From NCBI GenBank assembly GCA_932521035.1, contig OW051494.1, positions 10,774,001-10,838,000 on the forward strand: a DNA stretch of 64,000 bases, read 5' to 3'. Every line of letters starts with the position of its first letter. Within the stretch, counting starts at the first letter, position 1. Below the pieces are notes generated by a model. It had not been told where the DNA came from. It did not search any database and saw only the letters and a list, made by a program, of their open reading frames with translations. Made by a program: the position numbers and the translations under genes. The stretch is from Oscheius dolichura (lineage: Eukaryota > Nematoda > Chromadorea > Rhabditida > Rhabditidae). This document shows positions 1 to 11,068 of this stretch, in pieces.

Positions 1-64
1 TCTAAAGATGGTAGCCATCTTCAAAATCGGAAGGCAGCTTTGCTGGAGGGAGGAAGCCTGTCTC

Positions 65-99
65 CCGATTCTAAAGATGGTAGCCATCTTTAAAATCGG
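65..99. repeat. Representative inverted repeat inside the 69-bp unit
   Basis: Left arm CCGATTCTAAAGATGG (65-80), loop TAG (81-83), right arm CCATCTTTAAAATCGG (84-99). The arms pair at 15 of 16 positions. Units with CTTCAAAATC instead of CTTTAAAATC pair at 14 of 16. The symmetry continues outward more loosely: GAAGCCTGTCTC on the left against GAAGGCAGCTTT on the right, with a few mismatches and one bulge. The dyad recurs in essentially every unit of array 1; units with CTCTAAGATC have weaker arms. Formation of a cruciform or RNA hairpin is inference. Confidence 0.9.
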
Positions 100-556
100 A
101 AGGCAGCTTTTTTGGAGGGATGAAGCCTGTCTCCCGATTCTAAAGATGGTAGCCATCTTCAAAATCGGAAGGCGGAGATATCCGGTTGAAGAAGCCTGTC
201 TCCCGATTCTAAAGATGGTAGCCATCTTTAAAATCGGAAGGCGGAGATATCCGGTTGAAGAAGCCTGTCTCCCGATTCTAAAGATGGTAGCCATCTTCAA
301 AATTGGAAGGCAGAGATATCCGGTTGAAGAAGCCTGTCTCCCGATTCTAAAGATGGTAGCCATCTCTAAGATCGGAAGGCAGAGATATCCGGTTGAAGAA
401 GCCTGTCTCCCGATTCTAAAGATGGTAGCCATCTTTAAAATCGGAAGGCAGCTTTTTTGGAGGGATGAAGCCTGTCTCCCGATTCTAAAGATGGTAGCCA
501 TCTTCAAAATCGGAAGGCGGAGATATCCGGTTGAAGAAGCCTGTCTCCCGATTCTA

Positions 557-559
557 TAG
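557..559 (+). other. Single-base change creating TAG in one array-1 unit
   Basis: The unit junction reads TCTATAGATGG instead of TCTAAAGATGG. This one A-to-T change puts a stop in the otherwise open forward frame that starts at position 8; the frame is open again from 560 to about 4150. It is useful as a private marker of this unit and as evidence that the frame is not maintained by selection. Confidence 0.85.
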
Positions 560-3500
560 ATGGTAGCCATCTTCAAAATCGGAAGGCAGAGATATCCGGT
601 TGAAGAAGCCTGTCTCCCGATTCTAAAGATGGTAGCCATCTTTAAAATCGGAAGGCAGAGATATCCGGTTGAAGAAGCCTGTCTCCCGATTCTAAAGATG
701 GTAGCCATCTTTAAAATCGGAAGGCAGCTTTGTTGGACGGAGGAAGCCTGTCTCCCGATTCTAAAGATGGTAGCCATCTTCAAAATCGGAAGGCAGCTTT
801 GTTGGAGGGATGAAGCCTGTCTCCCGATTCTAAAGATGGTAGCCATCTTCAAAATCGGAAGGCGGAGATATCCGGTTGAAGAAGCCTGTCTCCCGATTCT
901 AAAGATGGTAGCCATCTTTAAAATCGGAAGGCAGCTTTGTTGGAGGGATGAAGCCTGTCTCCCGATTCTAAAGATGGTAGCCATCTTCAAAATCGGAAGG
1001 CGGAGATATCCGGTTGAAGAAGCCTGTCTCCCGATTCTAAAGATGGTAGCCATCTTTAAAATCGGAAGGCAGCTTTGTTGGACGGAGGAAGCCTGTCTCC
1101 CGATTCTAAAGATGGTAGCCATCTTTAAAATCGGAAGGCAGCTTTGTTGGAGGGAGGAAGCCTGTCTCCCGATTCTAAAGATGGTAGCCATCTCTAAGAT
1201 CGGAAGGCAGCTTTGTTGGAGGGAGGAAGCCTGTCTCCCGATTCTAAAGATGGTAGCCATCTTTAAAATCGGAAGGCAGCTTTGTTGGAGGGATGAAGCC
1301 TGTCTCCCGATTCTAAAGATGGTAGCCATCTCTAAGATCGGAAGGCAGCTTTGTTGGAGGGAGGAAGCCTGTCTCCCGATTCTAAAGATGGTAGCCATCT
1401 CTAAGATCGGAAGGCAGCTTTGTTGGAGGGAGGAAGCCTGTCTCCCGATTCTAAAGATGGTAGCCATCTTTAAAATCGGAAGGCAGCTTTGTTGGAGGGA
1501 TGAAGCCTGTCTCCCGATTCTAAAGATGGTAGCCATCTTTAAAATCGGAAGGCAGAGATATCCGGTTGAAGAAGCCTGTCTCCCGATTCTAAAGATGGTA
1601 GCCATCTTTAAAATCGGAAGGCAGCTTTTTTGGAGGGAGGAAGCCTGTCTCCCGATTCTAAAGATGGTAGCCATCTTTAAAATCGGAAGGCAGCTTTGCT
1701 GGAGGGAGGAAGCCTGTCTCCCGATTCTAAAGATGGTAGCCATCTTTAAAATCGGAAGGCGGAGATATCCGGTTGAAGAAGCCTGTCTCCCGATTCTAAA
1801 GATGGTAGCCATCTCTAAGATCGGAAGGCAGAGATATCCGGTTGAAGAAGCCTGTCTCCCGATTCTAAAGATGGTAGCCATCTTTAAAATCGGAAGGCAG
1901 CTTTGTTGGAGGGAGGAAGCCTGTCTCCCGATTCTAAAGATGGTAGCCATCTCTAAGATCGGAAGGCAGAGATATCCGGTTGAAGAAGCCTGTCTCCCGA
2001 TTCTAAAGATGGTAGCCATCTTCAAAATCGGAAGGCAGCTTTGCTGGAGGGAGGAAGCCTGTCTCCCGATTCTAAAGATGGTAGCCATCTTTAAAATCGG
2101 AAGGCAGCTTTTTTGGAGGGATGAAGCCTGTCTCCCGATTCTAAAGATGGTAGCCATCTTCAAAATCGGAAGGCGGAGATATCCGGTTGAAGAAGCCTGT
2201 CTCCCGATTCTAAAGATGGTAGCCATCTTTAAAATCGGAAGGCGGAGATATCCGGTTGAAGAAGCCTGTCTCCCGATTCTAAAGATGGTAGCCATCTTCA
2301 AAATTGGAAGGCAGAGATATCCGGTTGAAGAAGCCTGTCTCCCGATTCTAAAGATGGTAGCCATCTTCAAAATCGGAAGGCAGAGATATCCGGTTGAAGA
2401 AGCCTGTCTCCCGATACTAAAGATGGTAACCATCTTCAAAATCGGAAGGCAGCTTTGTTGGAGGGAGGAAGCCTGTCTCCCGATTCTAAAGATGGTAGCC
2501 ATCTTTAAAATCGGAAGGCAGAGATATCCGGTTGAAGAAGCCTGTCTCCCGATACTAAAGATGGTAACCATCTTCAAAATCGGAAGGCAGAGATATCCGG
2601 TTGAAGAAGCCTGTCTCCCGATACTAAAGATGGTAACCATCTTCAAAATCGGAAGGCAGCTTTTTTGGAGGGATGAAGCCTGTCTCCCGATTCTAAAGAT
2701 GGTAGCCATCTTCAAAATCGGAAGGCGGAGATATCCGGTTGAAGAAGCCTGTCTCCCGATTCTAAAGATGGTAGCCATCTTCAAAATCGGAAGGCAGAGA
2801 TATCCGGTTGAAGAAGCCTGTCTCCCGATTCTAAAGATGGTAACCATCTTCAAAATCGGAAGGCAGCTTTTTTGGAGGGATGAAGCCTGTCTCCCGATTC
2901 TAAAGATGGTAGCCATCTTCAAAATCGGAAGGCGGAGATATCCGGTTGAAGAAGCCTGTCTCCCGATTCTAAAGATGGTAGCCATCTTCAAAATCGGAAG
3001 GCAGAGATATCCGGTTGAAGAAGCCTGTCTCCCGATACTAAAGATGGTAACCATCTTCAAAATCGGAAGGCAGAGATATCCGGTTGAAGAAGCCTGTCTC
3101 CCGATACTAAAGATGGTAACCATCTTCAAAATCGGAAGGCAGCTTTTTTGGAGGGATGAAGCCTGTCTCCCGATTCTAAAGATGGTAGCCATCTTCAAAA
3201 TCGGAAGGCGGAGATATCCGGTTGAAGAAGCCTGTCTCCCGATTCTAAAGATGGTAGCCATCTTCAAAATCGGAAGGCAGAGATATCCGGTTGAAGAAGC
3301 CTGTCTCCCGATTCTAAAGATGGTAGCCATCTTTAAAATCGGAAGGCAGCTTTGTTGGACGGAGGAAGCCTGTCTCCCGATTCTAAAGATGGTAGCCATC
3401 TTCAAAATCGGAAGGCAGCTTTGTTGGAGGGATGAAGCCTGTCTCCCGATTCTAAAGATGGTAGCCATCTTCAAAATCGGAAGGCGGAGATATCCGGTTG

Positions 3501-4146
3501 AAGAAGCCTGTCTCCCGATTCTAAAGATGGTAGCCATCTTTAAAATCGGAAGGCAGCTTTGTTGGACGGAGGAAGCCTGTCTCCCGATTCTAAAGATGGT
3601 AGCCGTCTTTAAAATCGGAAGGCAGCTTTGTTGGAGGGAGGAAGCCTGTCTCCCGATTCTAAAGATGGTAGCCATCTCTAAGATCGGAAGGCAGCTTTGT
3701 TGGAGGGAGGAAGCCTGTCTCCCGATTCTAAAGATGGTAGCCATCTTTAAAATCGGAAGGCAGCTTTGTTGGAGGGATGAAGCCTGTCTCCCGATTCTAA
3801 AGATGGTAGCCATCTTTAAAATCGGAAGGCAGAGATATCCGGTTGAAGAAGCCTGTCTCCCGATTCTAAAGATGGTAGCCATCTTCAAAATCGGAAGGCA
3901 GAGATATCCGGTTGAAGAAGCCTGTCTCCCGATACTAAAGATGGTAACCATCTTCAAAATCGGAAGGCAGCTTTGTTGGAGGGAGGAAGCCTGTCTCCCG
4001 ATTCTAAAGATGGTAGCCATCTTTAAAATCGGAAGGCAGAGATATCCGGTTGAAGAAGCCTGTCTCCCGATACTAAAGATGGTAGCCATCTTCAAAATCG
4101 GAAGGCGGAGATATCCGGTTGAAGAAGCCTGTCTCCCGATTCTAAA

Positions 4147-5110
4147 ATGGTAGCCATCTTCAAAATCGGAAGGCAGAGATATCCGGTTGAAGAAGCCTGT
4201 CTCCCGATTCTAAAGATGGTAGCCATCTCTAAGATCGGAAGGCAGAGATATCCGGTTGAAGAAGCCTGTCTCCCGATTCTAAAGATGGTAGCCATCTTCA
4301 AAATCGGAAGGCAGAGATATCCGGTTGAAGAAGCCTGTCTCCCGATACTAAAGATGGTAACCATCTTCAAAATCGGAAGGCAGAGATATCCGGTTGAAGA
4401 AGCCTGTCTCCCGATACTAAAGATGGTAACCATCTTCAAAATCGGAAGGCAGCTTTGTTGGAGGGAGGAAGCCTGTCTCCCGATTCTAAAGATGGTAGCC
4501 ATCTTCAAAATCGGAAGGCGGAGATATCCGGTTGAAGAAGCCTGTCTCCCGATTCTAAAGATGGTAGCCATCTTCAAAATCGGAAGGCAGAGATATCCGG
4601 TTGAAGAAGCCTGTCTCCCGATTCTAAAATGGTAGCCATCTTCAAAATCGGAAGGCAGAGATATCCGGTTGAAGAAGCCTGTCTCCCGATTCTAAAGATG
4701 GTAGCCATCTCTAAGATCGGAAGGCAGAGATATCCGGTTGAAGAAGCCTGTCTCCCGATTCTAAAGATGGTAGCCATCTTCAAAATCGGAAGGCAGAGAT
4801 ATCCGGTTGAAGAAGCCTGTCTCCCGATACTAAAGATGGTAACCATCTTCAAAATCGGAAGGCAGAGATATCCGGTTGAAGAAGCCTGTCTCCCGATACT
4901 AAAGATGGTAACCATCTTCAAAATCGGAAGGCAGCTTTGTTGGAGGGAGGAAGCCTGTCTCCCGATTCTAAAGATGGTAGCCATCTTCAAAATCGGAAGG
5001 CGGAGATATCCGGTTGAAGAAGCCTGTCTCCCGATTCTAAAGATGGTAGCCATCTTCAAAATCGGAAGGCGGAGATATCCGGTTGAAGAAGCCTGTCTCC
5101 CGATTCTAAA
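4147..5110. repeat. 482-bp higher-order duplication within array 1
   Basis: Two copies of the same 1-bp deletion (TCTAAAATGG instead of TCTAAAGATGG) lie 482 bp apart, near 4146 and 4628; 482 is seven 69-bp units minus one base. The six units after each deletion have the same order of cassettes and point variants: AGAGATATCC; CTCTAAG plus AGAGATATCC; AGAGATATCC; GTAACC plus AGAGATATCC; GTAACC plus AGCTTTGTTGG; GGAGATATCC. They differ at the seventh. This indicates a seven-unit block duplicated by unequal exchange, carrying the deletion as a marker. Confidence 0.85.
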
Positions 5111-7414
5111 GATGGTAGCCATCTTCAAAATCGGAAGGCAGAGATATCCGGTTGAAGAAGCCTGTCTCCCGATTCTAAAGATGGTAGCCATCTCTAAGAT
5201 CGGAAGGCAGAGATATCCGGTTGAAGAAGCCTGTCTCCCGATTCTAAAGATGGTAGCCATCTTCAAAATTGGAAGGCAGAGATATCCGGTTGAAGAAGCC
5301 TGTCTCCCGATTCTAAAGATGGTAGCCATCTTTAAAATCGGAAGGCAGCTTTTTTGGAGGGATGAAGCCTGTCTCCCGATTCTAAAGATGGTAGCCATCT
5401 TCAAAATCGGAAGGCGGAGATATCCGGTTGAAGAAGCCTGTCTCCCGATTCTAAAGATGGTAGCCATCTTTAAAATCGGAAGGCGGAGATATCCGGTTGA
5501 AGAAGCCTGTCTCCCGATTCTAAAGATGGTAGCCATCTTCAAAATTGGAAGGCAGAGATATCCGGTTGAAGAAGCCTGTCTCCCGATTCTAAAGATGGTA
5601 GCCATCTCTAAGATCGGAAGGCAGAGATATCCGGTTGAAGAAGCCTGTCTCCCGATTCTAAAGATGGTAGCCATCTTCAAAATCGGAAGGCAGCTTTGCT
5701 GGAGGGAGGAAGCCTGTCTCCCGATTCTAAAGATGGTAGCCATCTTCAAAATCGGAAGGCGGAGATATCCGGTTGAAGAAGCCTGTCTCCCGATTCTAAA
5801 GATGGTAGCCATCTTCAAAATCGGAAGGCAGAGATATCCGGTTGAAGAAGCCTGTCTCCCGATTCTAAAGATGGTAGCCATCTTCAAAATCGGAAGGCAG
5901 CTTTGCTGGAGGGAGGAAGCCTGTCTCCCGATTCTAAAGATGGTAGCCATCTTTAAAATCGGAAGGCAGCTTTTTTGGAGGGATGAAGCCTGTCTCCCGA
6001 TTCTAAAGATGGTAGCCATCTTCAAAATCGGAAGGCGGAGATATCCGGTTGAAGAAGCCTGTCTCCCGATTCTAAAGATGGTAGCCATCTTTAAAATCGG
6101 AAGGCGGAGATATCCGGTTGAAGAAGCCTGTCTCCCGATTCTAAAGATGGTAGCCATCTTCAAAATTGGAAGGCAGAGATATCCGGTTGAAGAAGCCTGT
6201 CTCCCGATTCTAAAGATGGTAGCCATCTTTAAAATCGGAAGGCAGCTTTTTTGGAGGGATGAAGCCTGTCTCCCGATTCTAAAGATGGTAGCCATCTTCA
6301 AAATCGGAAGGCGGAGATATCCGGTTGAAGAAGCCTGTCTCCCGATTCTAAAGATGGTAGCCATCTCTAAGATCGGAAGGCAGAGATATCCGGTTGAAGA
6401 AGCCTGTCTCCCGATTCTAAAGATGGTAGCCATCTTCAAAATCGGAAGGCAGAGATATCCGGTTGAAGAAGCCTGTCTCCCGATTCTAAAGATGGTAGCC
6501 ATCTTCAAAATCGGAAGGCGGAGATATCCGGTTGAAGAAGCCTGTCTCCCGATTCTAAAGATGGTAGCCATCTCTAAGATCGGAAGGCAGAGATATCCGG
6601 TTGAAGAAGCCTGTCTCCCGATTCTAAAGATGGTAGCCATCTTCAAAATCGGAAGGCAGAGATATCCGGTTGAAGAAGCCTGTCTCCCGATTCTAAAGAT
6701 GGTAGCCATCTTCAAAATCGGAAGGCAGCTTTGCTGGAGGGAGGAAGCCTGTCTCCCGATTCTAAAGATGGTAGCCATCTTTAAAATCGGAAGGCAGCTT
6801 TTTTGGAGGGATGAAGCCTGTCTCCCGATTCTAAAGATGGTAGCCATCTTCAAAATCGGAAGGCGGAGATATCCGGTTGAAGAAGCCTGTCTCCCGATTC
6901 TAAAGATGGTAGCCATCTTTAAAATCGGAAGGCGGAGATATCCGGTTGAAGAAGCCTGTCTCCCGATTCTAAAGATGGTAGCCATCTTCAAAATTGGAAG
7001 GCAGAGATATCCGGTTGAAGAAGCCTGTCTCCCGATTCTAAAGATGGTAGCCATCTTTAAAATCGGAAGGCAGAGATATCCGGTTGAAGAAGCCTGTCTC
7101 CCGATTCTAAAGATGGTAGCCATCTTCAAAATCGGAAGGCAGCTTTGTTGGACGGAGGAAGCCTGTCTCCCGATTCTAAAGATGGTAGCCATCTTCAAAA
7201 TCGGAAGGCGGAGATATCCGGTTGAAGAAGCCTGTCTCCCGATTCTAAAGATGGTAGCCATCTTCAAAATCGGAAGGCAGCTTTGTTGGAGGGATGAAGC
7301 CTGTCTCCCGATTCTAAAGATGGTAGCCATCTTCAAAATCGGAAGGCGGAGATATCCGGTTGAAGAAGCCTGTCTCCCGATTCTAAAGATGGTAGCCATC
7401 TTTAAAATCGGAAG

Positions 7415-7425
7415 GCAGAGGGGAA
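7415..7425. other. Junction between array 1 and array 2
   Basis: The last 69-bp unit stops after GGAAGGCAGAG at 7420, where its neighbours would continue ATATCCGG. The 21-bp repeats of array 2 start at once with GGGAAGAGCTTGAG. No unique sequence separates the arrays. Both sides are rich in GGAAG and GAG, so a short microhomology could have mediated the join. Confidence 0.85.
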
Positions 7426-7980
7426 GAGCTTGAGTTTTTTACGGAAGAGTTTGGGTTTTTTACGGAAGAGCTTGAGTTTTTTACGGAAGAGTTTCAGTTT
7501 TTTAAGGAAGAGTTTGAGTTTTTTACGGAAGAGTTTGAGTTTTTTACGGAAGAGTTTGGGTTTTTTACGGAAGAGTTTGGGTTTTTTACGGAAGAGCTTG
7601 AGTTTTTTACGGAAGAGTTTGAGTTTTTTAAGGAAGAGTTTGAGTTTTTTACGGAAGAGTTTGAGTTTTTTACGGAAGAGTTTGGGTTTTTTACGGAAGA
7701 GTTTGGGTTTTTTACGGAAGAGCTTGAGTTTTTTACGGAAGAGTTTGGGTTTTTTTACGCTGGTGGGCTCTTCCATGGATGCTCCTCCCGTCTCGTTAGG
7801 AACGAGTCCTATGTTTTAGGGATGAGTCCCATGTTTTAGGGATGAGTCCTATGTTTTAGGGATGAGTCCTATGTTTTAGGGATGAGTCCTGTGTTTTAGG
7901 GATGAGTCCCATGTTTTAGGGATGAGTCCCATGTTTTAGGGATGAGTCCCATGTTTTAGGGACGAGTCCTATGTTTTAGG
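7421..7980. repeat. Array 2 module 1
   Basis: About 16 copies of a 21-bp repeat (GAGTTTGGG, then six T, then ACGGAA, with CTTGAG, TTTGAG and AAGGAAG variants) run from 7421 to 7756. The 44-bp linker follows at 7757-7800 (ACGCTGGTGGGCTCTTCC, ATGGATGCTCCTCC, CGTCTCGTTAGG), then nine 20-bp units at 7801-7980 (consensus GATGAGTCCTATGTTTTAGG). The first 20-mer has AACGAG, the form that always follows this linker subtype. The minus strand of leader plus linker translates as a lysine-rich KKPKLFR repeat from an ATG in the linker, a period-of-three artefact. Confidence 0.95.
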
Positions 7981-8356
7981 GGATGGTTCGAATAACAGTT
8001 TGGGTTTTTTGCGGAAGAGTTTGGGTTTTTTACGGAAGAGTTTGGGTTTTTTACGCTGGTGGGCTCTTCCATGGATGCTCCTCCCGTCTCGTTAGGAACG
8101 AGTCCTATGTTTTAGGGATGAGCCCCATGTTTTTGGGATGAGCCCCATGTTTTAGGGATGAGTCCTATGTTTTAGGGATGAGTCCTGTGTTTTAGGGATG
8201 AGTCCCATGTTTTAGGGATGAGTCCTATGTTTTAGGGATGAGTCCTATGTTTTAGGGATGAGTCCTGTGTTTTAGGGATGAGTCCCATGTTTTAGGGATG
8301 AGTCCCATGTTTTAGGGATGAGTCCCATGTTTTAGGGACGAGTCCTATGTTTTAGG
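7981..8356. repeat. Array 2 module 2
   Basis: It opens with the terminal motif GGATGGTTCGAATAACA, then a short leader of 21-bp repeats to 8052, the CTGG-type 44-bp linker at 8053-8096, and thirteen 20-bp units at 8097-8356. It is the first of three successive modules with the GAGCCCC and GTTTTTGGG unit variants near the array start. Confidence 0.95.
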
Positions 8357-8612
8357 GGATGGTTCGAATAACAGTTTGGGTTTTTTGCGGAAGAGTTTGG
8401 GTTTTTTACGGAAGAGTTTGGGTTTTTTACGCTGGTGGGCTCTTCCATGGATGCTCCTCCCGTCTCGTTAGGAACGAGTCCTATGTTTTAGGGATGAGCC
8501 CCATGTTTTTGGGATGAGCCCCATGTTTTAGGGATGAGTCCTATGTTTTAGGGATGAGTCCTGTGTTTTAGGGATGAGTCCCATGTTTTAGGGACGAGTC
8601 CTATGTTTTAGG
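8357..8612. repeat. Array 2 module 3
   Basis: Terminal motif and short leader to 8428 (the same 72 bp as module 2), CTGG-type linker at 8429-8472, and seven 20-bp units at 8473-8612. The first units match those of module 2, so this looks like a shortened copy of it. Confidence 0.94.
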
Positions 8613-8807
8613 GGATGGTTCGAATAACAGTTTGGGTTTTTTGCGGAAGAGTTTGGGTTTTTTACGCTGGTGGGCTCTTCCATGGATGCTCCTCCCGTCT
8701 CGTTAGGAACGAGTCCTATGTTTTAGGGATGAGCCCCATGTTTTTGGGATGAGCCCCATGTTTTAGGGATGAGTCCTATGTTTTAGGGACGAGTCCTATG
8801 TTTTAGG
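8613..8807. repeat. Array 2 module 4
   Basis: The shortest module. The leader is 51 bp, one 21-bp repeat fewer than modules 2 and 3. The CTGG-type linker is at 8664-8707 and there are five 20-bp units at 8708-8807. Modules 2, 3 and 4 (13, 7 and 5 units) look like one ancestral module trimmed in whole-unit steps. Confidence 0.94.
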
Positions 8808-9676
8808 GGATGGTTCGAATAACAGTTTGGGTTTTTTACGGAAGAGCTTGAGTTTTTTACGGAAGAGTTTGGGTTTTTTACGGAAGAGCTTGAGTTTTTT
8901 ACGGAAGAGTTTGGGTTTTTTACGGAAGAGTTTGGGTTTTTTACGGAAGAGCTTGAGTTTTTTACGGAAGAGTTTGGGTTTTTTACGGAAGAGTTTGGGT
9001 TTTTTACGGAAGAGTTTGGGTTTTTTACGGAAGAGCTTGGGTTTTTTACGGAAGAGTTTGGGTTTTTTACGGAAGAGTTTGGGTTTTTTACGGAAGAGCT
9101 TGAGTTTTTTACGGAAGAGTTTGGGTTTTTTTACGCTGGTGGGCTCTTCCATGGATGCTCCTCCCGTCTCGTTAGGAACGAGTCCTATGTTTTAGGGATG
9201 AGCCCCATGTTTTAGGGACGAGTCCTATGTTTTAGGGATGAGTCCTATGTTTTAGGGATGAGTCCCATGTTTTAGGGATGAGTCCCATGTTTTAGGGATG
9301 AGTCCTATGTTTTAGGGATGAGTCCTATGTTTTAGGGACGAGTCCTATGTTTTAGGGACGAGTCCTATGTTTTAGGGACGAGTCCTATGTTTTAGGGACG
9401 AGTCCTATGTTTTAGGGACGAGTCCTATGTTTTAGGGACGAGTCCTATGTTTTAGGGATGAGTCCTATGTTTTAGGGATGAGTCCTATGTTTTAGGGATG
9501 AGTCCTATGTTTTAGGGATGAGTCCCATGTTTTAGGGACGAGTCCTATGTTTTAGGGATGAGTCCCATGTTTTAGGGATGAGTCCCATGTTTTAGGGATG
9601 AGTCCTATGTTTTAGGGACGAGTCCTATGTTTTAGGGACGAGTCCTATGTTTTAGGGACGAGTCCTATGTTTTAGG
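8808..9676. repeat. Array 2 module 5
   Basis: A long leader of about fifteen 21-bp repeats up to 9132, the CTGG-type linker at 9133-9176, then twenty-five 20-bp units at 9177-9676. Runs of GACGAG units alternate with GATGAG units, a C/T difference at a CpG. Confidence 0.95.
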
Positions 9677-10272
9677 GGGTGGTTCGAATAACAGTTTGGG
9701 TTTTTTTACGGAAGAGTTTGAGTTTTTTACGCGGGTGGGTTCTTCCATGGATGCTCCTCCCGTCTCGTTAGGGACGAGTCCAATGTTTTAGGGATGAGTC
9801 CTATGTTTTAGGGATGAGTCCTATGTTTTAGGGACGAGTCCTATGTTTTAGGGATGAGCCCCATGTTTTAGGGACGAGTCCTATGTTTTAGGGATGAGTC
9901 CTATGTTTTAGGGATGAGTCCCATGTTTTAGGGATGAGTCCCATGTTTTAGGGATGAGTCCTATGTTTTAGGGATGAGTCCTATGTTTTAGGGACGAGTC
10001 CTATGTTTTAGGGCCGAGTCCTATGTTTTAGGGACGAGTCCTATGTTTTAGGGACGAGTCCTATGTTTTAGGGACGAGTCCTATGTTTTAGGGACGAGTC
10101 CTATGTTTTAGGGATGAGTCCTATGTTTCAGGGATGAGTCCCATGTTTTAGGGACGAGTCCTATGTTTTAGGGATGAGTCCCATGTTTTAGGGATGAGTC
10201 CCATGTTTTAGGGATGAGTCCTATGTTTTAGGGACGAGTCCTATGTTTTAGGGACGAGTCCTATGTTTTAGG
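9677..10272. repeat. Array 2 module 6
   Basis: It starts with the GGGTGG form of the terminal motif, followed by a 52-bp leader. The linker at 9729-9772 is a second subtype (ACGCGGGTGGGTTCTTCC at its start). Twenty-five 20-bp units follow at 9773-10272; the first is GACGAGTCCAATG, the form that always follows this subtype. The rare variants GGGCCGAG and GTTTCAGGG appear and are shared with modules 7 and 8. Confidence 0.95.
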
Positions 10273-11068
10273 GGGTGGTTCGAATAACAGTTTGGGTTTT
10301 TTTACGGAAGAGTTTGAGTTTTTTACGCGGGTGGGTTCTTCCATGGATGCTCCTCCCGTCTCGTTAGGGACGAGTCCAATGTTTTAGGGATGAGTCCTAT
10401 GTTTTAGGGATGAGTCCTATGTTTTAGGGACGAGTCCTATGTTTTAGGGACGAGTCCTATGTTTTAGGGACGAGTCCTATGTTTTAGGGATGAGTCCTAT
10501 GTTTTAGGGATGAGTCCTATGTTTTAGGGATGAGTCCTATGTTTTAGGGATGAGTCCAATGTTTTAGGGATGAGTCCTATGTTTTAGGGATGAGTCCTAT
10601 GTTTTAGGGACGAGTCCTATGTTTTAGGGACGAGTCCTATGTTTTAGGGACGAGTCCTATGTTTTAGGGATGAGTCCTATGTTTTAGGGATGAGTCCTAT
10701 GTTTTAGGGATGAGTCCTATGTTTTAGGGATGAGTCCTATGTTTTATGGACGAGTCCTATGTTTTAGGGACGAGTCCTATGTTTTAGGGACGAGTCCTAT
10801 GTTTTAGGGCCGAGTCCTATGTTTTAGGGACGAGTCCTATGTTTTAGGGACGAGTCCTATGTTTTAGGGACGAGTCCTATGTTTTAGGGACGAGTCCTAT
10901 GTTTTAGGGATGAGTCCTATGTTTCAGGGATGAGTCCCATGTTTTAGGGACGAGTCCTATGTTTTAGGGATGAGTCCCATGTTTTAGGGATGAGTCCCAT
11001 GTTTTAGGGATGAGTCCTATGTTTTAGGGACGAGTCCTATGTTTTAGGGACGAGTCCTATGTTTTAGG
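10273..11068. repeat. Array 2 module 7
   Basis: A 52-bp leader, the CGGG-type linker at 10325-10368, and thirty-five 20-bp units at 10369-11068, the longest 20-mer array in the window. It carries the rare unit GTTTTATGGACGAG (near 10741), GGGCCGAG and GTTTCAGGG in the same order as module 8. Compared with module 8 it has nine extra units (180 bp). Confidence 0.95.

Larger units (their letters stand above)
1..7420. repeat. 69-bp satellite array (array 1), 107 full units plus a partial
   Basis: The unit begins TCTAAAGATGGTAGCCATCT and recurs every 69 bp. From position 1 to the last unit start at 7382 there are exactly 107 units once two 1-bp deletions (near 4146 and 4628) are allowed for. Each unit has a constant part and a 17-bp variable cassette after GGAAGGC: either AGCTTTGTTGGAGGGAG (with G/T and C variants) or (A/G)GAGATATCCGGTTGAA. 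Common point variants are CTTCAAAATC, CTTTAAAATC and CTCTAAGATC after GCCAT, GTAGCC versus GTAACC, and CGATT versus CGATA. Because 69 is divisible by 3, both strands stay open for kilobases. This is a by-product of the period; no promoter, unique N-terminus or non-repeat sequence is present. The array continues beyond the left edge of the window. The sequence family is not one I recognise. Confidence 0.98.

Noticed and set aside
8-7433. Forward and reverse open frames of about 1,200, 940 and 930 codons in array 1 as a repeat-protein gene
   Set aside because: The period is 69 (23 codons), so any stop-free unit stays open indefinitely. Both strands are open, breaks are single random changes, there is no unique start or end region, and changes between units do not favour silent sites.
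7402-9152. Minus-strand lysine-rich KKPKLFR repeat frames that start MEEPTSVK in the linker (also near 13153 and 15778)
   Set aside because: The 21-bp period is seven codons, so the frame is open by arithmetic. The apparent start recurs with every CTGG linker preceded by seven T and is lost when there are six.
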